Positions 1 to 10,974 of a stretch of 64,000 nucleotides of DNA are shown one piece after another. The stretch's first letter is position 1; every line of letters starts with the position of its first letter. The position numbers and the translations under genes were made by a program. Source of the stretch: Sabethes cyaneus (lineage: Eukaryota; Arthropoda; Insecta; Diptera; Culicidae); contig NC_071353.1 of assembly GCF_943734655.1 (NCBI RefSeq), forward strand, positions 19,752,501-19,816,500, read 5' to 3'. Under the pieces are notes generated by a model. It searched no databases, was not told the DNA's origin, and saw only the letters and a program-made list of their open reading frames with translations.

Positions 1-470
1 TCAATAATTATCAGAAAGAATGTCCATAAGCAGCTCTTTACCACATTTTAGGGCATAATTTAAGCTATCTTCAAAAAAATGAAGCAAATTGGAAAGGATA
101 TTTGGAGATAGTTTTTAATTTTTATTACGATTTTGCAGTTTTTTTTTCTGAAAATACGTCTAATTTCCCACAACTTATCCTTTGATGCAATTTTCATCAA
201 ATAAGTAGTTTTAAGATATAATTAAAAAAAATAATCTCATTTTCAAATACGTCCTTTTGAAAAGTTGTTCTTGGTGAAAAAATTATGTTTAATGGAAAAT
301 GATTCCTTGCGTGGTATCCAACATATCAGCAAAACTTCATACCAATCAAAAATTATATTTGAGCTGGAAATTCCCATATCAAATGACAAATAAAATAGTA
401 TAAAAAAGGTTCCTTTCACCACTAGGTGGATTAAATCGGGGTTTTTGTAATCTTTATCGATTTTCTGGCG
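1..470. other. AT-rich stretch, no gene seen
   Basis: Short open frames only, no splice-flanked conserved peptide and no recognisable repeat. Nothing further can be supported. Confidence 0.5.
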
Positions 471-471
471 T

Positions 472-1560
472 TTGATCAATATTTTTTTCCATATTTTTGT
501 CGTCTTTAATCTTTTCTATATCGCCTTTTCGCCTATTTGTCTTCATTTCTTCCTCATATTTCCGTCGTCTTTTTGCTGTCTATTCACTATATGTTTGTCT
601 TTTTGTCTTATGTATGTATGTAGGGCAAAGCCCTACATTTGTTTAGAGCCTCTAATCTCTTGAACCGTATGTGACTGATTAGATTGATATTTGTGTATAT
701 AGAACGAACAAAAATGCAAGTAAAATGAATATAATATGAATATATACATAAGCGTAAAAAATAAAATTGAAATGGAGCATATTTTGGCAAAAGTAGAACA
801 ATCTCACCAGTAATCCTTCGCATGAAATATAATTGCGTCATTTCAGTTTCCATTAGTGCATCTAATATCTAATATCCAGTTATTAACTTAATTTTTCCTT
901 CTGATATCCAGGTGTATTCTTTAAACTAGTTACAGCCAAAGTTTCACTGTATACGGGAGGTGTTTGATGAACCTCAATCCTTCGAATGTCTTTCTTTTCT
1001 TCTTTTGTCAGCTTATCGTTGTCTATTTGCCATATTGTTAGTGCTTTTCCGTCTTTTTTGTCATCTCTTTGTTGCCTTTTCTTCGTATTCGCTGTTTCTT
1101 TGTCATCTTTTTGTCGTATTATTGTTGTCTTTTTATGGTCTTTTTACCATCGCATTTTCGTCGTTTTCTGACGTCAGTTTTTGGCATTTTTGTCACTTAT
1201 TTTCGGCGATTTCTTGTCGTTTTTTGTTGTTGTTTTCGTCGTTATATTGCAGCATTTCCTTCATTTTTTGTCATCTTTTCATCATCTTTTGTCTTGTTTG
1301 TTGCCAAGATAACAAAAATGTTGTCTTTTCGTTTTTCTTTCGTTCGTCATCCTTTCGTCGTTTTTTTTTGCATGTTTTTGTCGTCTGTTTGACATCGAAC
1401 GTCTCTTTACCAATTTTTATTGTCTTTTTGTCGTCTTTCCGTTGTATTTTCACGTTATTTCTGTCGTATTTTTGTTGTCTTTTTGTCAACTCTTCATCGT
1501 CACATTTTTGTCATGGTTCCGCTGTCTTTTCGCCGTCTCTTCATTGTCTTTGCTACATAT
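472..1560. repeat. Degenerate pyrimidine-rich tandem sequence (two blocks)
   Basis: Blocks at about 472-610 and 985-1560 consist of loosely repeated TTTTTGTCGTC/TTTTCGTCGTC-like words, so every plus-strand frame reads as Phe/Ser/Cys/Leu-rich sequence. The 207-residue open frame starting at 960 is a product of this composition, not a credible protein. The stretch between the blocks (about 611-984) shows no gene. A similar polypyrimidine tract recurs at 56.95-57.95 kb. Confidence 0.7.
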
Positions 1561-1936
1561 TTTACATATTTACATATTTTTGATAATCGCGTGAAAAGCG
1601 CTAAAAGATCATTAATACACATGGAACAGGGTTTGTTTTTCTTAGAAAGGCTAGTTGTGCTTTTCGGGATATTGTTCACTGCATGTAGCGTAATCGTAAT
1701 TTTTGTAACTAAATGAAACTTGCAACCTTTTCCGTAAAATTTATTAAAATCCATAGATATGAGTACTTGATCCATAGGTCCGTAAAAACTTGCTAAATCC
1801 TTAGAACTGCGGATGATTCCGTAGACCTGACATCATTGGGCTCCTATGCGAACGCTGAGTGCAACAACGAGCCTTGTAAGCCTTGAGCGTCTATCAGGGG
1901 CGGCTCTTGGTGGCTTGCAGAGGTGCCCGAGCAGGA
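1561..1936. other. No gene seen
   Basis: Ordinary AT-rich sequence followed by a more GC-rich segment from about 1800. That segment appears to continue after the inserted element that follows (about 2431-2640), suggesting one older repeat split in two. Its identity is not recognised. Confidence 0.35.
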
Positions 1937-2430
1937 GCGAAGAGCAAAATAATATAAAAACAATATCAAATTGTGCTATAATGCTATATTTTGTTGTTGA
2001 ATAGATATTTGGTATTGAGTAGATATTTAAAACAGTGGTTGTAAGATGAGTTTAATAACTGACTTTGTTATCATATCTTATTATGACCTTAAAATTGTTT
2101 TCGATATATTTCATAAAAAAATTTTGATTGATTAAAGAGATTTTAGATTATAAATATTTTGTAAAATGATGTTTTAATATCTCATATTAAATTGCATTTG
2201 TTATTCAATACCTTAATAATACTAAAATGTGTTATTCTAAACTCTGAATACAGTCATATTATTGCTTTGTTATTCAAATAGCACAAATAGTTATTCTTTT
2301 GGCCTTAAAGGAGCAAAATTTTGATATTATTTTTTGTTATTTTACCAACTATGTCAGCCAAAACAAGACCAAATTTTGATATGAGTTATTCGATTTCCAT
2401 AACACATTTTGATATTATTTTGCCTTTCGC
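1937..2430. mobile_element. Inverted-repeat (MITE-like) element
   Basis: The left end reads GCGAAGAGCAAAATAATAT and the right end, reverse-complemented, reads GCGAAAGGCAAAATAATAT, giving a terminal inverted repeat of about 19 bp with few differences. The interior of about 490 bp is extremely AT-rich and non-coding and repeats GCAAAATTTTGATATTATT-like words. I could not fix a target-site duplication, so the superfamily is open. Confidence 0.5.
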
Positions 2431-2689
2431 GTCTCTGGCTTGACGATTCGTCAACCAAAAGTGCTCGGTTGTACTCCAGATGAGGAGCGGCTCACGGAAG
2501 CGTTTGATCCGGACCGGGTGGCTGAAATAAGAAATGTGCTGTCTCGTCACTACACCTAAGATGGCAGCCCCATCACGAGACTTGGTAGCGTGGCCCTAGT
2601 AAGGCAACCGACCTAAATCTTTCTAATACTTGACCAAACTCGTGATTTTAGTCATGACCTTGAAATGCGGTCAGGCATATATTTTTTTT
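2431..2689. other. No gene seen; GC-rich repeat flank
   Basis: Moderately GC-rich sequence without a recognisable reading frame, probably the other half of the sequence interrupted by the element at 1937-2430. Confidence 0.3.
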
Positions 2690-2960
2690 GAAACGATGAT
2701 TCTACAATTGATGAAGGGACGGTAAGGGAAAGTAATGAAGAAGAATTTTTTGGGAATGGAGGGGAAAGAGTGGAAAGGAATGGGGGGGGGGGGGTAATAG
2801 GTAGCTACGCTTAACAGGTTGTCGTTGTAACTCCTATCTTCTGTCTAATGCTGGAAGGTGCATGGGTCGAACCAAGCTATAATCAGAGATTATTACCGGA
2901 TTTGAACCCACAACACCTGCCAGGGCGTGTGGCTTGCTGGTATTCGTGTACCTTTGAAGT
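2690..2960 (-). mobile_element. tRNA-derived SINE, copy 1
   Basis: On the minus strand the element starts near 2960, has a Pol III B-box-like GGTTCAAATCC at about 2893-2903, runs through a conserved body and ends after a purine/pyrimidine-asymmetric tract with a G12-13 run on the plus strand. It is clearly homologous to the copies at 6660-6945 and 23705-23970. The tRNA-like promoter arrangement is the basis for calling it a SINE; the family name is not known to me. Confidence 0.65.
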
Positions 2961-3590
2961 GTTTTAAAACACTGTGGTCAAATTATTAGCTTTAGTTTCC
3001 CCGAATCTCTAGTATTATGAGTATTTATTGATTGGTTTTACCACCAAGGCGGTGACTGGTGCTGTACCTCCCCCGTAATTTATTGACTTTCCTTCAATCA
3101 ATTCAATCAATTTTCGGCGAGTAACAAATTTATAGGAGCATTTCTTCCTATAGAATACAACTTTTGATTGATTGCCCCAAAATTTCTTGGAATAAGAACA
3201 AAATTATCATGAAGTTGAAACTTTGGCACTTTCTGCGAAAATGATGCTGACTGTTACTCAGTAAAACTGTATCCATTTCTGCGAAAAAGACGAGACCACA
3301 CTGAATGACGCAATCGTCCCTGCATTTAAAATAACCTCGTTCGGGGTTTTCCACGTTTTTCACGCACGGAATGGACTGCATTATATAGGTACCTATGATA
3401 TAACGTGCTGCCAAACAATGCAAACCGCAGCTGCAGAGAGCTGCTATACTGGTATGGTACATCCCGTAAATGGTTTCATCGCAGTAACGCTTAAAACCGC
3501 CTCCCGTTCATGATGGTGAACTTTCTCCAGTTTGTGGCAAAAAGTTACGATTCATACGATCTGCAGAACTTAAGTTTGAGTGACTCTGAC
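2961..3590. other. No gene seen
   Basis: No conserved peptide or paired splice sites. A 104-residue minus-strand frame at 3148-3462 has no features I recognise. Confidence 0.4.
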
Positions 3591-4538
3591 TATCGTAAAA
3601 CCACTGAATAGCTCCTGAGTAATGTTTCCTTTCGCTTTATGCACATTTCACAAAAATGTATAAAATACCTGATGTAGTAACTTTTCCCGGCGACCATAAA
3701 AAACATCAAAAGAACCTATAACGAAAGTAAAAAAAGCATGAAGGTCTGTACCTAGGGGTACGAACGAGGGGTTCATGTAGGACTACGAATGCAGGTTCAA
3801 TTCGACAAAGCTTGACAGTTTGCAAATATTTGTAAAGCAAATTTTTAATTTACTGTATTGTAATAAATGCTCTAAAATATTCCTATAAATTTGATGCAAG
3901 AAGACAAGTTTCAATCTCCTAAATTCTTGTGCTCTGTATATCAGTCATCAGTCGTTTCACTTTTTCTGGTAATTGGTGAAAAATATCGCATTTTGAAATT
4001 TTTTGTGTAACTTTTAGCAGTCGTCAACTTAAGCTTGAAACGAATGTTAACTGGTTTAAGGATCTTGCACAAAACATAAAATATTTGTCATTAGACGCAC
4101 AACTTACGGTTGAACGAAAAAATAAATAAATATTCTGGGTTATTATTCACCACTGGTTCACATTCGTAAATTTCCTTGCAAATTGTAGATATATAGCACC
4201 ATTTATTGTGACAGGTTGATTTGAACTAGAATTGCCTTTCAACTAACATAGCAATATCATCAATTATCTAACGTCCTCTGCATATTAAAAATTCTTTTTG
4301 ACACTCTGTTTATCAGTTATTTCGCACTTTACTGCAAAGCAACGGCAACAATTTTCTGATCAGAGAGTCGCCAATTGTCACATTGAAAATTGCTGCATCG
4401 CGTCAAATGCATGAATATTCCGTCAACCTTCCTTTTTCATATAAGACATCAGTTTTGAATAAATTCATGCAGTATGTGGATACAACGGGACGAAAGATAG
4501 GGTTGGTCGCTCACTTTTTTTATAACTGTTCACTTTCA

Positions 4539-4790
4539 GAACATCAAATTGGACTAGGTTTATTGCTGTCCTAAGAAATCTTGATGGGGTGAGGACACTT
4601 ATCACTTTTTTTGGCGCACTTCCCTGACACAGACATCAAATTGGTCCAGGTTTACAGCGGTCCTATGAAATTTTGTTTGGACGAGAGGACTCTATCACTT
4701 TTTCTGGCGTACTTCTCATGCACAGATATCAATTTAGTATAAGTCTGAACGTCGTTATGAATCTTCGACCTGTTGAAACGAGGGGGCTTT
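4539..4790 (+). repeat. Tandem monomers of about 90 bp
   Basis: Monomers begin with ACATCAAATTGGACTAGG-like sequence at 4539, 4632 and 4721 and contain a conserved CACTTTTTCTGGCGTACTTC segment. The same monomer occurs at 13797-14125, at 17030-17160 (reversed) and as a lone unit near 42178. Confidence 0.7.
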
Positions 4791-5157
4791 GTTACTTCTT
4801 TTGACGTAGGCCTGCGTCTTACGGCAAGGTTTGGGATAGGGTGTCATTCCAAAATATCTTTCTCGAAAAGCCAAAGCTACAGTAATGCGTAGTGTTATTT
4901 CTCTTTGGCAGCAAAAGGTGAACGACTCACTGGGAATAAACAAATTGAAACGGACAACTTTACCTCCTTTGCCCAGACTGAAATTGAAATCCTCCAGTTT
5001 GTTCAACGTAGGTGATGGAATGAACCATGAACAAATAGAACGGACATTCATTTTTCAAATCATGTAATTCAACTATCTACGTACCACAGCTGATTCTTGT
5101 CGCTTGCGGCAATGCCGGCGAATAGCACCTGAGTTACTGTAAACATTTCATCGCCAT

Positions 5158-5533
5158 GTCTGGACGCGGCCAAGGAAAACCCAAGGGCAAGGCAAAGTCA
5201 CACTCGAGTCGGTGCAGGCCTACAGTTCCCGGGCGGTCGTATTCACCGGCTGCTGAGAAAATGAAACTATTGGAGCTGGAGCTGTCGGTCGTGATGGAAT
5301 AATTAGCTGCGAAAGTGCTTGCAGGAAATGCCAAATGCAGAAGTGCCCGCAACAGCAAAAAGACCAGAACTATCCCACTTCACTTGCAGCTGGCCACCCG
5401 GACTGGTATTTCATCCGCTTCGTCGATGTTATTTTAGATCGCATAGCTGTTGAGGCTTTCCGCTTGGCTCGTTGCAAGAACCCGTGCTTGGTTAGCGGTT
5501 ATCGGTACTCCAATTTACCGAAAAGAAAATTAC
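5158..5533 (+). pseudogene. Histone H2A-H2B chimeric pseudogene, copy 1
   Basis: The ATG at 5158 opens MSGRGQGKPKGKAKS, an H2A N-terminus. Frameshifted H2A segments follow (PGGRIHRLLRK-like at about 5228-5260; KKT-RxIP-HLQLA at about 5355-5395). At about 5396 the sequence passes into H2B: TGISS, then after a deletion and frame change FVDVILDRIAVEAFRLA, corresponding to the H2B FVNDIFERIAAEASRLA helix. H2A is normally about 124 residues and H2B about 123; here the N-terminal two thirds of H2A joins the C-terminal half of H2B. Frameshifts and stops rule out a functional histone. The junction lies in CTGGCCACCCGGAC, compatible with microhomology between H2A CTGGCCATCCG and H2B CACCCGGAC. Confidence 0.8.
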
Positions 5534-5589
5534 GCTAAGTGCGTTAGTGCAAGTGTATTGCAAGCTGGAGTTATGATAATCAAACAATC

Positions 5590-5605
5590 GGTCCTTTTAA
5601 GGGCC
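5590..5605 (+). promoter_or_regulatory. Histone-type 3' stem-loop
   Basis: GGTCCTTTTAAGGGCC fits the replication-dependent histone mRNA stem-loop: 6-bp stem GGTCCT/AGGGCC with one G-U pair and a UUUA loop. It lies about 55 bp after the chimeric histone segment and on the same strand, as in a real histone gene. A GATTGAAGAG purine block a few bases downstream resembles a histone downstream element. The inverted copy is at 15473-15488. Confidence 0.75.
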
Positions 5606-6212
5606 ACACAACGATTGAAGAGTTTATTATATTTTTTGCCCAGTTTTATTACCATAATAACACAGGCAATGAGAGAAAAGTTGAAATTTTCTCCGTTGCG
5701 GCTGACCAACAAACGGCGGGAATAAGTTTTCTGGTCACGAGTGACATTTTCTACCACTTCCAGAACGTCTGCAGCTTTTAAATGCTTTATTACCGGTGTT
5801 CTTCTTTTGTAAGTCGCAGAAAAGTTTTGCGCGAAAATTTCAGCTTTTTGAAATCTCGCGCGTACCGTCTACTAGATTACCAGAGGAAAAGCACTGTTCA
5901 ACGTAGAAACAGATCATACAAATTTATTTACTGTTTGGTTTAGTGTGACTTCGATTCGTTTTAATGAAATAGATTCAATCAATTCATAGAAATAACTTCG
6001 AAATCTGTTGAGGATTAAACGTGTACAACGTTACTACTTTGATAAACATTACATGTATATATGAAGAATCTGTTTGTTACATACATGGACACATGCTACT
6101 ATCGCTACAAAGAGACTTTCGTAGTCCTACGTCACCTCGGTATTTAAAGTCGATCGGTATCTAAACCATGAAAATCCATTCATAATTGGCAGAGTTATTA
6201 ACGTTCAAAATC

Positions 6213-7760
6213 TATCTTCTATATAAATAAAAGTGAGCGTGAGTTTGTTTTTATGTTCCACCATAACTCCAGAACGCCTAGAGTGATCTCCACCAAACTT
6301 GGCACACATATTCCTTGATATAAGCGAATCAGCACTGGAGGGTTGATAAGAGGGGGGGGGTGTTCGTAACAGGGGGGGGATGCCATAACTCCGAAGTGCC
6401 TGGACGGTACTTCACCAAACTTGGCATACATGTTCCTTGATATAAGGGAATCAGTACTAAGGGGATTGAAAAAAGGGAGGGGGGTTCATAACAGGGGGCG
6501 AGGCTCTAACTCCGAAACACCTGGACGGTTCTTCATCAAACTTGGCACACATGTTCTTTGACATAAAGGAATCAGAATTGAAGCGGTTGACAAAGCGGGG
6601 GGTTCATAACAGTGGGAGAAACTCTAACTCCAAAACGCCTGGATGGTTTGGTTTGACCAAACCTCGTGATGGTTCTACAATTGATGACGAGACGGTAAGG
6701 GAAAGTAATGAAGAAGGTTTTTTTGGGAATGGAGGGGAAAGAGCGGAAAGGAAGGGGGGGTAATAGGTAGCTACGCTTAACAAGTTGTCGTTGTGACTCC
6801 TACCTTTTGTCCAATGCTGGAAGGTGCATGGGTCGAACCAAGCTATAATCTGAGATTATAACCGGATTCGAACCCACAACACCCGCCAGGGCATGTGGCT
6901 CGCTGGTACCTGTGTACCTATGAACCACAGAGGCGCTGGACAAAAGGAGTCTGCACAACCCCCCATGCCTTGGTGGTTGTTCTTCAAACTTGGCACACTT
7001 GACATAAGGGAATCAGCACTGGGAGGTTGCCAAAACGGGGGCCCTAACAAGGGGCTAAGTAGAAGGGGATGCGTTTCTCTTGCATTTAAACCGATTGCAG
7101 TTGTGCAAATAACTTTGAGAAAAGAGGGGCTTCCACCGAAGAGTAATATATGGTAAAAAAGACTTTTGTTTAGTTGCCATTATAGTGATTTTCATAGACC
7201 AAACCAATGCATAATTAGCGACGTGACAGAAGACGAAGCTGACTGGGAAAGAACCGACAAGTAGGGGGACGAAGAGCGTGAGTATGAATGTATGTTTCGC
7301 CTTAGCTCCGGGGCTTCTGGGCTGTTCAAAAACAAAAAAAAGCAAAAGGGGTTGACAAAAGAGGGAGATGGTCTCTTACAAGGGGAAAGAAAGGTTCAAA
7401 TGGGTAAAGGGGTGCGTTTCTCTTGCAATTGAAACGATAGCAGTTGTACAAGTTGCTGAATTTCTGAAAGGAGGGATAGGGTGGCCATTAACAAAGGTAA
7501 GGCTCAAAAACGGGGTTTTGTCGATCTATAAGGATTACCGGGAAGATGTCAGATTTTCAAGTGGCTGGAGAATAACATAAGGGAAACTGACAAAGAGAGT
7601 AGACACATTAAAATGAAAAAAAGGGTTTTATTTTTTGCAATATGAGAATTTTCGTTACAATAACAGATGTACAAGTAACTGAGAGGCACTACACTGCAAA
7701 AGTTCAATTAAGAGGGGTCATTATTCCCCTCCTAAAGAGGGGAGGGGTCTCAATTCACAA
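6213..7760 (+). repeat. DINE/mini-me-like element with tandem monomers
   Basis: It begins with TCTATATAAATAAAAGTGAGCG, then has about four monomers of roughly 120-130 bp built on CATAACTCCGAA..CTGGACGG..CACCAAACTTGGCACACATGTTCCTTGATATAAG. It continues after an inserted SINE (6660-6945) with further monomers (about 6960-7060) and related blocks to about 7760, ending in a CCCCTCCTAAAGAGGGGAGGGG palindrome. A reverse-oriented relative lies at 41330-41555. The TA-rich start followed by a repeated core resembles DINE-1/mini-me (Helitron-like) elements; that class assignment is inference. Confidence 0.55.
6660..6945 (-). mobile_element. tRNA-derived SINE, copy 2
   Basis: This is the best-preserved copy. 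On the minus strand an A-box-like TGGTTCATAGG (6917-6927) precedes a perfect B-box GGTTCGAATCC (6864-6874), as in tRNA-derived SINEs. The body matches 2690-2960 and 23705-23970. It has inserted between monomers of the surrounding tandem repeat. Confidence 0.75.
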
Positions 7761-7769
7761 TTCAGGTTG

Positions 7770-8970
7770 CGAGCGGGTGCTGATTGAACAGCTGGAACCC
7801 CGCAAACTCGGCATCGTAATTCTGCAGGAAATCTGTCGCAAAGGAGAGAAGGTATGGAAGATCCGTGGCGGAAAGACCCAGTTTTACCAGAGCGGTGGCG
7901 CTACCAACGAACTGGGGACGGGCTTTGTAGTGCTGGACGGAATGCAGGATCGCGTGATTGATTGGAAGGCGATCAACGAGAGAATGTGTGTATTGAGGAT
8001 AAAGGGCCGTTTCTTCAATTATAGCATCATTAACGTGCACTGCCCGCACGAAGGTAGACCCGACGATGAGGAAGAAGCGTTCTACGCGAGGCTAGAGGCA
8101 ACGTACGACAGCTGCTCGTCACGGGACATCAAGATCGTCATCGGGGTTATGAACGCCCAGGTCGGTAGGGAAGAAATGTATAGACCGGTGATAGGACCCC
8201 ATAGCCTGCACACCGACACAAACGATAACGGCCAACGTTGTATAAACTTCGCAGCTTCCCGAGGCCTGGTGATCCGAAGCACCTTTTTCCCGCGCAAGGA
8301 TATCCACAAAGCCACCTGGAGATCACCTGACCAACGTACAATGAACCAAATTGACCACGTTCTCATAGAGGGCCGGTTCTTCTCTAACATCACGAACGTA
8401 CGCTCCCGTCGGGGTGCGGATATCGATTCTGACCATTACTTCGTGAAACGCTACGATCAGGAAGCATACGCCGCCGCACGAAGCTAACAATGTACAAAAC
8501 CATTATTAGACTGGTAGTTCTTTATGGACTTGAAGCCGTGACGCTGCTTACGAAGGACATACGCGCCCTTGCCGTGTTTGAGCGGAAAGTGCTGCGGACG
8601 ATATTTGGCGGAGTACAAACTGAAAGCGGAGAGTGGCGGAGGCGTATGAATCACGAGCTACAGGCACTGCTAGGGGAGACTCCCATCGTACATCTAGCGA
8701 AAGTTAGCAGGCTACGGTGGGCCGGACACGTCGTAAGGATGCCGGACGACAGTGCGACGAAAATAGTCCTCTTCAACAACCCCACCGGCACCAGGAACAG
8801 GGGGGCCCAACGTGCACGATGGCTCGACCAGGTCGAAAGCGATTTGTGACTTCTGAGACGACTAGGAAATTGGCGACGAGTGGCCCAAGACCGAGTTGAA
8901 TGGAGACGAGTGCTTGAAACAGCACGAGCCACCCCGGCTCTATGCTACTGAAGAAGAAGAAGAAGATAAA
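7770..8970 (+). pseudogene. Decayed LINE, copy A (endonuclease + C-terminal tail)
   Basis: The frame at 7642-8487 carries an APE/EEP-type endonuclease: QEI near the start, INVHCPHEG, a D/N-A-Q segment (GVMNAQVG, normally GDFNAQVG), a TWRSPD motif, NQIDHVLI and SDH. The GDFNA aspartate is replaced by V. Directly after SDHYF the sequence jumps to the extreme C-terminal LINE module (8490-8849: YGLEAVTLLT, FERKVLRTIFGG, RLRWAGHVVRMPDD, RARWLDQVESDL). The whole reverse-transcriptase domain is therefore missing. It ends at a (GAA)n tail at 8952-8967. Proteins of this type are often annotated as craniofacial development protein 2-like. The clade (RTE-like?) is tentative. Confidence 0.85.
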
Positions 8971-9347
8971 ATCGGCAAACCACTGTATTAATATTTATAC
9001 TTCGAGAGGAATTATTAAAATGATAATTTTTATTTAATTGAAATTTCTCCACATTCAATTGCAACGTGGCATCAACACTTCTGTGAACAACAGTGAACAA
9101 CACTTCTAAAGAGCGCAGTTTTCTCTTTGTTTATATTAGCATATATGTAAAAATGTCACGTGGGAGTTCACGTGATTGGCTGTTATGGATAAAAGCAAAA
9201 AGAATGCTGTGTCCGTTGACCGTATTCAGTGGAATTAATTATTCTAGCTATCAATATTTGTGGTTCAAATGAAAGCAAAATATTTTCGTAAAAAATAGCT
9301 ACGTTTTATCATACTAATTGCAACTTCCTGCCTTTATCCTCCCCTAG
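8971..9347. other. No gene seen; intronic sequence of the next gene
   Basis: AT-rich sequence ending in a polypyrimidine run and CCCCTAG splice acceptor at 9341-9347. The missing first exon of the downstream gene was not found here. Confidence 0.45.
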
Positions 9348-10974
9348 AATCTAACCAACATTTGCCAGAACCGGTGTGCGGTCAGGTTTCCCTAATGCTA
9401 GATAATTGCTTCCACAACACGACACCAAAGGTCGCGGTCGATCTACTCTACACGGTCAAAATTCCGGAATCGGCCGAGGAAATCAACGCTCGATGCATGT
9501 GAGTAGCGTACACCACCCACCACCTTGGGTGGGTCAACCCCGAAGGTACTCTGTTGCCATAAATCACCAGAAGTTATGTTCTGCCGTCGGCTAGAATTCC
9601 AATTTGCACAAATGCTCCGCATAATCATGTCGCGTCGCTTTTCAATTCCAATTTTCCCCCAGGGTTTTCAACCGGGGCATGGACTGTGTCCAGCATTATC
9701 TCAACACCTGCATCGACTCGAAGGAACGCAAAATCATCGAGAATGAGGTGTACGGTGCGAGGAAGCTGTACGGTTACCTGTGCCGCGACAAGTCCTTCCA
9801 GCGAGGTACGTGAAATATTAATTACCTACCGCGGTTCAAACTGGTTGTGTCTTCTTCAATCACACTCGTCATAGCACACTGTGTGAATTGCTCTGGGAAA
9901 CGTCGTAAACAGCAGGCCATTATTGTAGCCATTTAGCGAATCGTGACTAGCTTGTCCATTGCAGGGAATTCTTTTACACCGAAGTAATAATTGCACTTTG
10001 CTTTGTTTTTCCCGTTCACGGTTGCTGCCCGGCCGGTGCAGAGTTCCTGAAGCACAAGGCATGCTTCCATTACATGCACAACGACTGGGATTCCTGTTCG
10101 AGAAATTTCATCAGCATCCTGAAGGAGGAAATGGCACGAACGACGCAGCAGAGCTTCAACGTGCAGTACATGCACTTTTGCTGATAAGTGGCGATCGTGC
10201 GTGGGGCAGGGTATTACATGGCACTGTACTTTTGCCTCGTAGGCGAACAACTTTTTCAATTTAATGTATATTCATTTAACCGACCGCCAGAAGGTTGGGT
10301 TTAAAATGTATTCCTTTTTAATGCAAGCTTAATGAAAACTAATTACTTAAAATACACGGCGCCCCGATTGAATATTACATAAAAGTCTATTTAAAGATTA
10401 CTCTGTGTCATTCAAAACGAAAAAATCTTGTAACTAAAATAATACTTCTATTTTCGGCCCGTCATTTTCTTCTTTTAATCCAAAGCTGTATTAAAAATAG
10501 CATCCTGCTAAGGCAATGCGGGTTATCCCTGGCTCTCGGGTTGGTTTCCAGAGATTTACAATACCTAAGCTTCACCACCTCTACGGAAAACATCAATCGC
10601 TCTAATATCCTTCGTAATTTGTTATCCCTCGTCCGACAGTAACATCCACTCAACCTTTACCGACCTCTCTAACCTTGCTCTTGTGTTCTAATTTATTTTC
10701 CAGTGCTCGCTACGGCTACGAGAGCTGTGTCTTCAACAGTGCCTCCTACAAGTGCAAGCTGGAATCGGCCGTGTTTTTGAAAAAGATTGCCAAGCTGCTC
10801 TCTACCGATCGGCACTTTCTCAACTGTGATAGACTGGAGAATGAACTGTGCTCCGCCGGACCGCAAGGACCAGTGGCACGGATGCCACTACTGCTTGTTG
10901 CTACAGTGCCGCTTTTATGGCTACTGCTACCGCTGCTAATGGGAACATCCGGCTGCTACGGAAGGCTCGTGTGA
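9348..10974 (+). CDS. Cysteine-rich secreted protein, GPI- or membrane-anchored (partial, 4 exons)
   Basis: Exons are 9348-9498, 9663-9805, 10042-10165 (or 10183) and 10704-10974 (TGA). Phases agree across all three introns, giving about 229 residues without the 5' end. Cysteines recur regularly: VCG, DNC, RC, MDC, NTC, YLC, KAC, DSC, ESC, YKC, LNC, ELC. NTT near the start is a potential N-glycosylation site. The C-terminus has a Leu-rich segment (PLLLVATVPLLWLLLPLL) after a small-residue SAGPQG stretch, as in GPI-anchored precursors, with six residues behind it. The spacing resembles invertebrate extracellular T20D4.11/DUF19-like or 27-kDa-glycoprotein-like families, but I cannot assign one. 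The first exon with the expected signal peptide is not identified; LINE copy A may sit in the preceding intron. The third intron's donor is odd: a canonical CA|GTACAT at 10166 competes with an ATAAGT at 10184. Confidence 0.75.

Larger units (their letters stand above)
3591..6210 (+). repeat. Histone-carrying dispersed repeat, copy 1
   Basis: This composite shares long segments with the inverted copies at 13.4-18.6 kb. Positions 3745-4170 match the reverse complement of 17,520-17,960. The tandem monomers at 4539-4790 recur at 13.8-14.1 kb and, inverted, at 17.03-17.16 kb. Positions 4930-5070 match the reverse complement of 18,300-18,430. Positions 5525-6010 match the reverse complement of 15,060-15,606. 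It carries an H2A-H2B chimera (5158-5533), a histone stem-loop (5590-5605) and three GTAGGACTACG-type palindromes (3777, 4803, 6121). No reverse transcriptase or transposase is visible, so it is non-autonomous or a segmental repeat. Confidence 0.7.

Noticed and set aside
960..1583. 207-residue Phe/Ser/Cys-rich frame that looks membrane-like
   Set aside because: Produced by degenerate TTTTTGTCGTC repeats; no ATG context, splice sites or conserved motif.
5530..5757. Minus-strand frame with VENVTRDQKTY resembling histone H4 (LENVIRDAVTY); repeated at 15,320-15,400 on plus
   Set aside because: About nine matching positions over 17 and nothing on either side resembling H4, so H4 origin is not supported strongly enough to annotate.
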